DNA of 64,000 nt from D2472 sp964275585 (GTDB taxonomy: Bacteria; Pseudomonadota; Gammaproteobacteria; Magnimaribacterales; D2472): NCBI GenBank assembly GCA_964275585.1, contig CAXYCJ010000002.1, positions 1 to 64,000 of the forward strand, read 5' to 3'. Position 1 is the stretch's first letter. Each line of letters opens with the position of its first letter. This document shows, in pieces, positions 1-8,004 of this stretch. The notes beneath the pieces were generated by a model. That model was not told the origin of the DNA. It worked only from the letters and a program-made list of their open reading frames with translations, and searched no databases. Made by a program: the position numbers and the translations under genes.

Positions 1-1301
1 CGAAAGGAGATGATACAGATTCTTTGATTCTGCCTAACTTACAAAATGGTCAAATTTTATCGCTCAATGAACTGGAGAATAAGCAAAAATATACCAAGCC
101 ACCAGCGCGTTTTTCAGAAGCTGCATTGGTCAAAGAGCTTGAAAAAAAAGGAATTGGCCGACCTTCAACTTATGCAAATATCATCTCCACCATTCAAGAC
201 CGTGGTTATGCTGAGGTTCAAAATAGACGCTTTTTTGTTAAAAAAATTGGAATGATTGTTTCGGATAGGTTAGTAAGCTCTTTTGACGACATAATGGATT
301 ACGGTTTCACAGCAAATTTTGAAAATGAATTGGATCGAGTGGCAAATGGCGAATTAAAATGGAAAGAAGTTCTTGATTCTTACTATGCTGCATTTCAAGA
401 GGATTTATCAAATGCTATGGACGAGGAGACTGGAATGTTGCCTAATCTTCCAACGCATACAAATATTAACTGCCCTGACTGCAAGAAAAATAAATTAACC
501 ATAAGAAATGCTAGTAATGGAGTTTTTTTGGGATGTGCTGGTTACAGCCTCCCTGATGACGAGCAGTGCAAAAAAACGCTTAACTTAATTTCTGGTGATG
601 AGGCTGTCAGCATAGATGATCAAGAAGAGGCGCAACATTTAGTAACAAAGCATAGATGCGCCAAGTGTGATATGAGTATGGACAACTACCTATTAGATGA
701 AAGTCATAAATTGCATGTATGTTCAAATAATCCAGATTGTGATGGGTTTGAAGTAGAAGAGGGTGCATTCAAAATTAAAGGATATGATGGACCCACTCTT
801 TCATGTCACAAATGTGGCTCAGAGATGCAATTAAAAACTGGTAGATTTGGTAAATACTTTGGTTGCATGAACGATAACTGCGGAACTACCCGGGCTCTTC
901 AGAGAAATGGAGAACCCAAGCCAATTGTAATGGAGCCAATTACAACAGCAATTCCTTGCATAAAATTTGAAGACTTCTATTTGCTTCGTGACAGCATGAA
1001 AGGTCTATTTTTAGCTGCCAGCAAATACCCAAAAAATAGAGAAACAAGAGCCCCTTCCGTAGAAGAATTTATCTTAGCTGTTTCAAAAGATAATTTGTTG
1101 GATGCTTGTAAATACTTAGAAGATCAAATGAAGCATGCTCATCTTTTAGATGCTCCTAAAAAAGATATTGATGGCAATCCTTACATTATTAGATATAACA
1201 AAGTTGAAGACACCCATTACCTTGCCTCTGAAAAAGAAGGCAAAAAAACTGGTAACACTGCCGCTCATGATGGTAATAAATGGACTGAAGCTACGAAGTA
1301 A
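1..1301 (+). CDS. topA: DNA topoisomerase I, C-terminal part (5' end outside window)
   Basis: Type IA topoisomerase that relaxes negative supercoils. The reading frame is open from base 3, so the gene begins upstream of the window and the catalytic tyrosine is not visible. The visible part opens with the conserved PPARFSEAALVKELE and GIGRPSTYA segments of the core. Three zinc-ribbon modules follow, with cysteine sets near bases 471-569, 657-740 and 804-881 (CPDC, CAKC and CHKC starts). A basic C-terminal domain resembling the E. coli TopA tail ends the protein. About 433 codons are present, matching the C-terminal half of the roughly 865-residue proteobacterial enzyme. A small ORF and lexA follow, as I recall for Pseudomonas. 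Identity is secure. Confidence 0.96.
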   Translation, partial: KGDDTDSLILPNLQNGQILSLNELENKQKYTKPPARFSEAALVKELEKKGIGRPSTYANIISTIQDRGYAEVQNRRFFVKKIGMIVSDRLVSSFDDIMDYGFTANFENELDRVANGELKWKEVLDSYYAAFQEDLSNAMDEETGMLPNLPTHTNINCPDCKKNKLTIRNASNGVFLGCAGYSLPDDEQCKKTLNLISGDEAVSIDDQEEAQHLVTKHRCAKCDMSMDNYLLDESHKLHVCSNNPDCDGFEVEEGAFKIKGYDGPTLSCHKCGSEMQLKTGRFGKYFGCMNDNCGTTRALQRNGEPKPIVMEPITTAIPCIKFEDFYLLRDSMKGLFLAASKYPKNRETRAPSVEEFILAVSKDNLLDACKYLEDQMKHAHLLDAPKKDIDGNPYIIRYNKVEDTHYLASEKEGKKTGNTAAHDGNKWTEATK

Positions 1302-1307
1302 ACCTTC

Positions 1308-1337
1308 TTGAAAAATATTTTTTAGTTCTTATATAAG
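1308..1337 (+). promoter_or_regulatory. candidate sigma70 promoter for the small ORF after topA
   Basis: TTGAAA at 1308-1313 and TATAAG at 1332-1337 are separated by 18 bp, just past the topA stop and about 60 bp before the next start codon. Both hexamers are close to consensus. AT-rich background makes chance matches common, so this is a candidate only. Confidence 0.4.
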
Positions 1338-1396
1338 ATACTTAGCTGAAAGTCTTCATAATAAATTTGAAGGGTGTTAAAGTCTAAATATTAACT

Positions 1397-1654
1397 ATGT
1401 CTAACTATCTTGAACTAACACAACTCCCTGACGGAACCATTGTTCTTAGAAGATCTGATGATCATGAAAACCCAATTGTAAAAATAGAATTTTCTAGAGA
1501 GTCTAAGGAGTTTCTAGATGGCCAAGAATTAGTTGTAGCAAAGGAGATGATCCGAGCAGGAATAGAAAGCGTTAGTGGAAATGCTATTGATTTCGATGAT
1601 TTCTTTGATAGCCAAAAAAAGAGTTTACGAAAAAAACCAGTGATTCTACACTAG
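1397..1654 (+). CDS. small conserved-position hypothetical protein (85 aa)
   Basis: Acidic, soluble 85-residue protein with no signal peptide or membrane segment. The N-terminal half (LTQLPDGTIVLRR, then NPIVKIEFS) looks like a small beta-sheet, followed by a helix (VVAKEMIRAGIES) and a basic tail. Pseudomonas genomes carry a similar uncharacterised small protein between topA and lexA, and I infer this is its counterpart from position, size and the LQL-x-G-x-IVLRR style start. Its stop codon overlaps the convergent lexA stop by 4 nt. No function is assigned. Confidence that it is a real gene is high; the family link is from memory. Confidence 0.75.
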   Translation: MSNYLELTQLPDGTIVLRRSDDHENPIVKIEFSRESKEFLDGQELVVAKEMIRAGIESVSGNAIDFDDFFDSQKKSLRKKPVILH

Positions 1655-2268
1655 TGCGTTCTTATTAGACCTACACTCTTCCCTTCTACAAAAGCCTCCT
1701 GTTCTCTAAGATCTACTTTTATAATTGAGAAATCTTTGTTAGCTGGAATAAGTTCAAGCATATGATTTTCTTTTTTGAAGTACTTCAGGGTTACCTCATC
1801 TTCAATCCTAACAACAGCTAAATCTCCATTTTTAACTTCCGTGGTTTTCTTGATAGCCACCAGATCATCTTCATGGATGCCCGCATCAATCATGCTCATT
1901 CCTTTGACTTTAAGAAAGTAATCAAAGTTCTCAGAAAACATATTCGGATCACAGGAAATTCTTTTTTCTATGTTTTCTTCTGCTAATGTAGGCGAGCCTG
2001 CTGCAACTAAACCAATTACAGGCATTTGATCTTTATTGGATTCAAATGATTGCTGACTTTTTACAATAGAAATACCGCGAGAAGAGCCACTTTTAATTGC
2101 GATATAAGCTTTTTTTTCAAGAGCTCGAAGATGCATTTCAGCGGCATTAGGAGACTTAAACCCTAGCTCTTTACATATTTCAGCTCGAGTGGGTGGAAAA
2201 CCTGTTTTATTAAGATAAACTTCTACACAGGCTAGAACTTTTGATTGTTGCTTGGTTAATTCTTTCAT
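1651..2268 (-). CDS. lexA: LexA repressor (SOS response)
   Basis: Transcriptional repressor of the SOS regulon, inactivated by RecA-stimulated self-cleavage. 205 aa, the normal length. A winged helix-turn-helix occupies residues 1-65 (TRAEICKELGFKSPNAAEMHLRAL). The self-cleavage bond is Ala90-Gly91 in VAAGSP. The catalytic dyad is Ser125 (KGMSM) and Lys162 (VTLKYF), at the spacing known for E. coli LexA. Its own promoter region carries a perfect SOS box at 2277-2296, so it is autoregulated. It is convergent with the 85-aa gene and divergent from the 5'-nucleotidase gene. umuDC in this window carries a near-identical box and is its obvious target. Confidence 0.97.
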   Translation of the reverse strand: MKELTKQQSKVLACVEVYLNKTGFPPTRAEICKELGFKSPNAAEMHLRALEKKAYIAIKSGSSRGISIVKSQQSFESNKDQMPVIGLVAAGSPTLAEENIEKRISCDPNMFSENFDYFLKVKGMSMIDAGIHEDDLVAIKKTTEVKNGDLAVVRIEDEVTLKYFKKENHMLELIPANKDFSIIKVDLREQEAFVEGKSVGLIRTH

Positions 2269-2276
2269 ATTATTTA

Positions 2277-2296
2277 TACTGTATATTTTTACAGTA
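2277..2296. promoter_or_regulatory. SOS box (LexA operator) between lexA and the 5'-nucleotidase gene
   Basis: The sequence TACTGTATATTTTTACAGTA has the full CTGT-N8-ACAG core of the gammaproteobacterial LexA site, with flanking TA on both sides. It lies 8 bp upstream of the lexA start codon. The divergent gene starts at 2335, so LexA could in principle also influence it. Confidence 0.92.
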
Positions 2297-2334
2297 TATA
2301 AATTTTATAAGTTAACTGCAACCCTACTTAATAT

Positions 2335-3228
2335 ATGAATTCAAAATTAGTTGTCGGAATATCCTCAAGAGCACTCTTTGATTTAAATCAAAGCCATAAA
2401 ATATTTGAAAAAGAAGGCATCAAAGCCTATAGAGAATATCAAATTCAAAATGAAGAACAGATCCTAGATCCAGGCGAAGCTTTTAATCTTGTAAATAAAA
2501 TTTTAAAAATTAATAACCTATATAAAAATAGAGATAGAGTTGAGGTTATTTTACTTTCCAGGAATACAGCAGATACTGGCCTAAGAGTTTTTAATTCGAT
2601 TGAAGCTCATAAACTTAATATTAGTCGAGCAGTTTTTTGTGGCGGTGAGAGTCCCTATAAATATGTTAAAGCATTTGGCGTAGATCTATTTCTCTCGAGC
2701 AGCAAAGATGATGTCAAAATGGGAATTGAAAATAATGTGGCATCAGCAAGAATTATTTCCTCAAAAGTAAAAAAATCTATGAAAGAGGATGAATCTTTGA
2801 GAATTGCATTTGATGGGGACTCCGTTATCTTTTCCGATGAATCTGAAAGAATTTATGCAGAAGAAGGCTTAGAGGCTTTTTTAAAGAATGAAAAGAATAA
2901 GAAGTCCATGCTGAAAGCTGGTCCATTTAAGTCATTTCTGGTGGAATTAAATAAGCTACAATCAGAGCTGGATTCATCCGAATGTCCAATTAGAACAGCT
3001 CTTGTGACAGCTCGCTCAGCCCCTTCTCACAAAAGAGTTATTAAAACATTAAGAAAATGGGGAGTGCGTATTGACGAGTCTTTGTTTCTAGGTGGAATGA
3101 AAAAATCTGAATTTTTAAAATCTTTTAAAGCTGATATTTTCTTTGATGATCAACAGCAAAACATTCAAGATGCTTCTGCCAATGTAACCTCTGCTCATGT
3201 ACCATTCGGCATCAAAAACAGGAAATAA
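2335..3228 (+). CDS. cytosolic 5'-nucleotidase (PF06189-type)
   Basis: Predicted nucleoside 5'-monophosphate phosphohydrolase of the family related to eukaryotic cytosolic 5'-nucleotidase 1. 297 aa with no signal peptide. Family hallmarks are the N-terminal LVVGISSRALFDL, the VEVILLSRNTADTGLRVF segment, SPYKYVKAFGVDLFLS, the HAD-like acidic motif FDGDSVIF (Asp160, Asp162), and the late TARSAPSHKRVIKTL and DIFFDDQ motifs. It is divergent from lexA and followed one base later by thrH, so it probably leads an operon with thrH and queH. Substrate range cannot be read from sequence. Confidence 0.85.
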   Translation: MNSKLVVGISSRALFDLNQSHKIFEKEGIKAYREYQIQNEEQILDPGEAFNLVNKILKINNLYKNRDRVEVILLSRNTADTGLRVFNSIEAHKLNISRAVFCGGESPYKYVKAFGVDLFLSSSKDDVKMGIENNVASARIISSKVKKSMKEDESLRIAFDGDSVIFSDESERIYAEEGLEAFLKNEKNKKSMLKAGPFKSFLVELNKLQSELDSSECPIRTALVTARSAPSHKRVIKTLRKWGVRIDESLFLGGMKKSEFLKSFKADIFFDDQQQNIQDASANVTSAHVPFGIKNRK

Positions 3229-3229
3229 A

Positions 3230-3838
3230 ATGGATATTGTGTGCTTTGATATGGAAGGAACTCTAACTCCAGAAATATGGGAGCAAGTTGCCGCAGATAC
3301 CGGTCTTGTAGAGTTCAATAAAACTACCAGAGATATTCCATCTTATTCTGATCTTATGGATTATCGACTTAAAATTATGGCACAGCATAATCTGAAGATT
3401 ACTGACGTAATTGCTGCAGCAAAAAAATTAGATTTACTTGAGGGTGCACTAGATTTTCTTAAAGAGGTTCAAAAAAAATTTCAAGTTGTTATTTTATCTG
3501 ATACTTTTTACGAAATTGCATCTCCATTAATGGAAAAGATGGGCTATCCGTTGCTTCTATGTCATACGCTGGATATTGATACTGCAGGCAATATTTGCGG
3601 TTACCAGCTAAGAGATCTTAAGGCAAAAAAACAAGCAATCCTTGGATTCCAAGCAATGGGCTATACATGTATGGCGGCTGGAGATTCATTTAATGATCTA
3701 CAGATGTTTGAAGTTGCTGATCATAGCTTTTTTATTAATGCTCCTGAACCAATATCTGCCTCTATGCCAGACATTCCTAGTTTTCATAGTTATTCAGATC
3801 TTTTACAAGCCTTAAAAACCTCTAGTTCATTCAAATGA
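3230..3838 (+). CDS. thrH: ThrH: phosphoserine phosphatase / homoserine phosphotransferase
   Basis: HAD-superfamily enzyme. In Pseudomonas, ThrH dephosphorylates phosphoserine and can move the phosphate to homoserine, linking serine and threonine synthesis. Nucleophile Asp7 lies in FDMEGTL; the glutamate in place of the second aspartate is also seen in Pseudomonas ThrH. Other matches are PEIWE, TTRDIPSYSDLM, VVILSDTFYE, LLCHTLDID and AAGDSFNDLQM. I chose the ATG at 3230 (202 aa) rather than an in-frame codon at 3197: it follows AGGA at good spacing, avoids a 32-nt overlap, and matches the family N-terminus. Its stop overlaps the queH start as ATGA. Confidence 0.92.
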   Translation: MDIVCFDMEGTLTPEIWEQVAADTGLVEFNKTTRDIPSYSDLMDYRLKIMAQHNLKITDVIAAAKKLDLLEGALDFLKEVQKKFQVVILSDTFYEIASPLMEKMGYPLLLCHTLDIDTAGNICGYQLRDLKAKKQAILGFQAMGYTCMAAGDSFNDLQMFEVADHSFFINAPEPISASMPDIPSFHSYSDLLQALKTSSSFK

Positions 3839-4497
3839 GCAATCCTTTTTCTGTAGATAATTACGCAAGACCAAGCCTTGAAATGCCGAATGGCGAAAAA
3901 AAATTATTACTTCATAGTTGCTGCGCTCCATGTGCTGGGGAAATTATGGAAGCTGTGGCTATCTCTAACATTGAAACCACAGTATTTTTTTATAATCCTA
4001 ATATCCACCCCCAGAAAGAATATGAGATCCGCAAAGATGAAAATAAGCGATTTTGTGAAAAATTAGGCTTTGATTTTATTGATGCTGATTATGATAAAGA
4101 TAATTGGTTTAAAAGAATTAAAGGACTTGAAAATGAGCCTGAACGAGGCACTCGATGCACTCAATGTTTTGATATGAGATTCGAACGATCTGCGCTGTAT
4201 GCAAAAGAGAATGGATTTAAGGTATATGCAACCACTCTTGGGATCTCTCGCTGGAAGGATATGGATCAAATTAACGGCTCTGGTGAAAAAGCAGCCAACA
4301 GATACGATGGAATGAAGTATTGGGATTTTAATTGGCGCAAGAAAGGTGGTGCTGCTCGTATGATTGAGATTTCAAAGCGTGAGCAATTTTATCAACAAGA
4401 ATATTGTGGGTGCGTATATAGCCTAAGAGATACAAATAAATGGAGACAGGCTAATAACAAAGATAGAATTATTAGAGGGATTAAATTCTATAATTAA
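3835..4497 (+). CDS. queH: epoxyqueuosine reductase QueH (DUF208)
   Basis: Catalyses the last step of queuosine tRNA modification, epoxyqueuosine to queuosine, as the non-cobalamin alternative to QueG. 220 aa. The DUF208/QueH metal and redox cysteines are all visible: HSCCAPC (Cys29, Cys30, Cys33), RCTQC (Cys108, Cys111) and the C-terminal CGC (Cys191, Cys193). The FYNPNIHPQKEYEIR and TTLGISRWKD segments are also typical. It overlaps thrH by 4 nt, so the two are translationally coupled. No other queuosine gene is visible nearby. Confidence 0.92.
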   Translation: MSNPFSVDNYARPSLEMPNGEKKLLLHSCCAPCAGEIMEAVAISNIETTVFFYNPNIHPQKEYEIRKDENKRFCEKLGFDFIDADYDKDNWFKRIKGLENEPERGTRCTQCFDMRFERSALYAKENGFKVYATTLGISRWKDMDQINGSGEKAANRYDGMKYWDFNWRKKGGAARMIEISKREQFYQQEYCGCVYSLRDTNKWRQANNKDRIIRGIKFYN

Positions 4498-4498
4498 T

Positions 4499-4528
4499 TT
4501 GGGAAACAACCCCTCTGCAAAGTACAAT
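4499..4528 (+). promoter_or_regulatory. candidate promoter of prpBCD, possibly leaderless
   Basis: TTGGGA (4499-4504), an 18-bp spacer, then TACAAT (4523-4528). The prpB ATG begins only 8 nt after the -10 box, where transcription would be expected to start, and no Shine-Dalgarno precedes it. This suggests a leaderless or almost leaderless mRNA. Confidence 0.4.
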
Positions 4529-4536
4529 ATCAACGA

Positions 4537-5418
4537 ATGAATACTCCTGGAAATAAATTTAGACAGGCAATTGCCGATAACAACCCCCTTTTAGTTGTTG
4601 GGGCAGTGAACGCATATTGTGCAAAAATGGCTGAATCTGCAGGGCACAAGGCACTATATCTATCGGGTGCTGGCGTGGCTAATGCTTCTTTTGGATTGCC
4701 TGATTTGGCTATTACCACTTTAAATGATGTGGTGGAAGACGCCAGAAGAATAACTCAAACATCCGATTTACCTCTTTTACTTGACATAGATACGGGATTT
4801 GGTGGTGCATTTAGCATTGCCAGGACGATTAAAGAGATGATTGCTGCTGATGTTGCTGCTGTGCATATTGAAGATCAAGTTGAGCAGAAGAGATGTGGCC
4901 ATAGACCTAATAAGAGTCTAGTGGATAAAATTGAAATGAGCGATCGAATTAAAGCTGCAGTAGATGGTCGGACAGATGAGAGTTTTTTTATCATGGCAAG
5001 AACGGACTCTTTTGCGAACGAAGGGATGAGTGGCGCCATTGATCGCTGTCAAGAATATATAGAAGCAGGAGCAGATGGATTATTTTTAGAAGCAGTAAAT
5101 AGCCTTGATGATTACCGTAGTCTTAAAGATTCTTTAAAAGTCCCAGTGCTAGCAAATATTACCGAGTTTGGACAAACTCCACTTTTTACAGCTGAGGAGC
5201 TAGCATCTGCAGGCGTGGATATTATGCTATTTCCACTCTCTGCCTTTCGAGCTATGAATAAAGCTGCTGAGTCAGTTTATAAAGATATCGCAGCAAATGG
5301 TACTCAGAAAAAATCAATTGAACTCATGCAAACTCGTGATGAGCTTTATGAATATTTAAACTATCATTCTTTCGAGCAAAAACTCGATGAATTATTTAAG
5401 AGAAAGGAGAATCAATAA
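4537..5418 (+). CDS. prpB: 2-methylisocitrate lyase
   Basis: Cleaves 2-methylisocitrate to pyruvate and succinate, the last step of the methylcitrate cycle that consumes propionyl-CoA. 293 aa, standard length. The isocitrate-lyase-superfamily signature KRCGHRPNK places catalytic Cys120. Metal and substrate motifs LLDIDTGFGG, VHIEDQVEQ and FIMARTDS are present, as is the C-terminal FPLSAFRAMNKAAE. It heads prpB-prpC-prpD with gaps of 1-2 nt. No prpR regulator is next to it. Confidence 0.95.
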   Translation: MNTPGNKFRQAIADNNPLLVVGAVNAYCAKMAESAGHKALYLSGAGVANASFGLPDLAITTLNDVVEDARRITQTSDLPLLLDIDTGFGGAFSIARTIKEMIAADVAAVHIEDQVEQKRCGHRPNKSLVDKIEMSDRIKAAVDGRTDESFFIMARTDSFANEGMSGAIDRCQEYIEAGADGLFLEAVNSLDDYRSLKDSLKVPVLANITEFGQTPLFTAEELASAGVDIMLFPLSAFRAMNKAAESVYKDIAANGTQKKSIELMQTRDELYEYLNYHSFEQKLDELFKRKENQ

Positions 5419-5419
5419 A

Positions 5420-6541
5420 ATGGCAAAGAAATTAGAAGGTGCGGGGTTACGTGGTCAAGTTGCAGGAGAAACTTCTTTATGTACGGTTGGACAGGAAGAA
5501 GGTTTAGCGTATCGAGGTCATAAGATTGAGACTTTAGCGGAGAAAGGAACCTTTGAAGAGGTTGCTTATCTTTTGCTGTATGGGAAGTTACCCAATACAT
5601 TAGAGTTAGCCGAGTATAAAACTTTATTAAAAAGCCAGAGAGATCTTCCAGATTCTTTAAAGAAAGTTCTTAGAGAGATTCCTGGAACAGCTCATCCGAT
5701 GGCAGTCATGGCAACGGGTTGCTCCATGCTAGGCAATTTAGAGCCTGAAGATTCTATAGAGAATCAGATGCATTCAATCAATAGAATGGTTGCGACTATG
5801 CCATCTATTGTTGCTTACTGGTATAAGTTTACTCACGATAACCAGGATATCAGTCTTGTAAATGACGAAGATACCATGGCAGGGCATTTCTTGCATATTT
5901 TGCATGGTAAGACGCCTTCAGATCTTCATCGTAGAGTCATGGATGCTTCATTAGTTCTTTATGCAGAGCACGAATTCAATGCATCTACTTTTACTGCAAG
6001 AGTTTGCGCATCAACTATGTCTGATATTTTTTCTTGTGTCGTTGCTGCGATTGGCTCCCTTAAAGGTCCCTTGCATGGAGGCGCTAACGAAGCCGCAATG
6101 GAGATGATAGGGAATTGGACGACTAGAGATGAAGCTAGAGAAAAGATCTTAGATATGCTGGCTAATAAAGGTAAAATAATGGGTTTTGGTCACGCAATAT
6201 ATTCAGAGCGTGATCCACGAAACGCTGTGATTAAAGAGTTTTCAAAGGAATTATCTCTCGAGTATGGAGACGATTCGCTTTATCAAGTCTCAGAAGAAGT
6301 GGAAAAAGTTATGTGGGATGAAAAAAAATTATTTCCAAATGCTGACTTTTTTCACGCATCAGCTTATTTTTATTTAGGTATTCCCACTAAATTATTCACT
6401 CCTATTTTTGTTATGTCTCGTGTTACTGGTTGGACTGCACATTGTATGGAGCAAAGAGCTAATAACAGAATTATCAGACCTAGCGCAGACTACACAGGGC
6501 CAGAGAGCTCTGTCTGGGTTGCCATAGAAGATAGGGAGTAA
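5420..6541 (+). CDS. prpC: 2-methylcitrate synthase
   Basis: Condenses propionyl-CoA with oxaloacetate to 2-methylcitrate. Citrate-synthase fold, 373 aa from the chosen start, matching the short methylcitrate synthase class rather than GltA. Catalytic histidine segments KGPLHGGANEAAMEM and GFGHAIYSERDPR are clear, as is the C-terminal TGWTAHCMEQ with RIIRPSADYTG, which fits PrpC. I use ATG 5420, preceded by AAAGGAG at 5403-5409 and one base after the prpB stop, instead of an in-frame codon at 5387 that would overlap prpB. Confidence 0.95.
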   Translation: MAKKLEGAGLRGQVAGETSLCTVGQEEGLAYRGHKIETLAEKGTFEEVAYLLLYGKLPNTLELAEYKTLLKSQRDLPDSLKKVLREIPGTAHPMAVMATGCSMLGNLEPEDSIENQMHSINRMVATMPSIVAYWYKFTHDNQDISLVNDEDTMAGHFLHILHGKTPSDLHRRVMDASLVLYAEHEFNASTFTARVCASTMSDIFSCVVAAIGSLKGPLHGGANEAAMEMIGNWTTRDEAREKILDMLANKGKIMGFGHAIYSERDPRNAVIKEFSKELSLEYGDDSLYQVSEEVEKVMWDEKKLFPNADFFHASAYFYLGIPTKLFTPIFVMSRVTGWTAHCMEQRANNRIIRPSADYTGPESSVWVAIEDRE

Positions 6542-6543
6542 CC

Positions 6544-8004
6544 ATGTCAAATAACGTAGACCTGAACATTAGGTCAGGCCCTGATGCATTGCTCGTTGAA
6601 ATAGCTGAATATGTTTCTAAACAAAATATTACTTCAGAGCTAGCGCTCTTAACTGCAAGAAATTGTCTAATTGATACCGTGGGTTGCGGTCTCCTTGCTT
6701 TAACTTTTCCAGCATGCACTAAAATGCTTGGACCTATTGTCTCTGGGACTGAAGTGCCATTTGGCGTGCGTGTTCCAGGTACAAATTTTCTATTAGATCC
6801 AGTTAAGGGTGCATTTGATATTGGATGCATCATCCGTTGGCTCGATTATAACGATACCTGGTTAGCCGCAGAATGGGGACATCCTTCAGATAATCTCGGA
6901 GCTATCTTGTCCATTACTGATTATATTTCTCAACAGAATGTAGCTGCAGGAAGGGATCCTCTAACGATGAGAGATGTTTTGGAATCCATGATTATGGCTC
7001 ATGAAATTCAAGGAGTTTTAGCCCTAACGAATAGCTTTAATCGTGTTGGTTTAGACCATGTTGTGCTTGTAAAAGTAGCTTCTACTGCAGTGGTTACAAA
7101 GCTACTAGGCGGCACTACCGATCAAATTATAGATGCTATCAGTCAAGCATGGGTTGATGGTCAGAGCTTAAGAACTTATCGTCATGCACCCAATGCAGGT
7201 TCTAGAAAAAGCTGGGCTGCTGGAGACGCCACTAGCAGAGCAGTAAGACTTGCTTTAATTACGCTGTCTGGAGAGATGGGATATCCTGGAGTTTTATCTG
7301 CGCCAAATTGGGGTTTTGAAGATGTATCTTTTAATGGAGAAAAATTATCTCTTAGCCAATCCCTTGGTACCTATGTAATGGAAAATGTACTCTTTAAGAT
7401 CAGTTTTCCTGCAGAATTTCATGCCCAAACAGCTGTAGAAGCAGCGGTAATACTCCATCCGGAGGTTTTAGGTAGGCTTGATGAAATTACAAATATTGAA
7501 GTAACCACTCATGAGTCCGCAATTAGAATTATTTCTAAGTCTGGGAAATTAAATAATCCAGCTGACAGAGATCACTGCCTGCAATATATGATTGCCATCG
7601 CTCTGATTCATGGAGATCTTATTGCTGAGCATTATGAGGATGATGTTGCTTCTGATCCTAGAGTTGATGCGTTGAGAGAAAAAATGACTATTCAAGAAGA
7701 TACCAGGTACACAGAAGAGTACTTAGAGGCAGACAAAAGGTCTATTGCAAACAAGATTCAAATTCACTTTGCTGATGGTACTTCTACTAATGCAATTGAA
7801 GTTGAGTACCCGATAGGTCATAAGCGCAGAAGAGAAGAGGGTATTCCAGTTCTTGAGAAGAAGTTTGAAGCTAATTTATTAAGAATATTTGATGAGCCTC
7901 ATACTCAATCAATTCTAGAAAAGTGCTTGGATCAAAAATCACTAGAGGCTTTAAGCGTAATTGAATTCCAAGACATGCTTTCGGTTGATAACAACTCTTT
8001 TTAA
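6544..8004 (+). CDS. prpD: 2-methylcitrate dehydratase PrpD
   Basis: Dehydrates 2-methylcitrate to 2-methyl-cis-aconitate. 486 aa MmgE/PrpD family, metal-free. Typical segments are DTVGCGLLAL, the RWLDYNDTWLAAEWGHPSDN active-site stretch, YRHAPNAGSRKSWAAGDATSRAV and FPAEFHAQTAVEAA. It starts 2 nt after prpC behind a GGGAG. With PrpD present, the remaining hydration to 2-methylisocitrate is expected to be done by AcnB, encoded at 24-26.7 kb. Its 3' end overlaps the convergent acylase gene by 4 nt. Confidence 0.95.
   Translation: MSNNVDLNIRSGPDALLVEIAEYVSKQNITSELALLTARNCLIDTVGCGLLALTFPACTKMLGPIVSGTEVPFGVRVPGTNFLLDPVKGAFDIGCIIRWLDYNDTWLAAEWGHPSDNLGAILSITDYISQQNVAAGRDPLTMRDVLESMIMAHEIQGVLALTNSFNRVGLDHVVLVKVASTAVVTKLLGGTTDQIIDAISQAWVDGQSLRTYRHAPNAGSRKSWAAGDATSRAVRLALITLSGEMGYPGVLSAPNWGFEDVSFNGEKLSLSQSLGTYVMENVLFKISFPAEFHAQTAVEAAVILHPEVLGRLDEITNIEVTTHESAIRIISKSGKLNNPADRDHCLQYMIAIALIHGDLIAEHYEDDVASDPRVDALREKMTIQEDTRYTEEYLEADKRSIANKIQIHFADGTSTNAIEVEYPIGHKRRREEGIPVLEKKFEANLLRIFDEPHTQSILEKCLDQKSLEALSVIEFQDMLSVDNNSF

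Noticed and set aside
3197..3229. Upstream start for thrH
   Set aside because: Overlaps the nucleotidase gene, lacks a Shine-Dalgarno, and extends beyond the family N-terminus.
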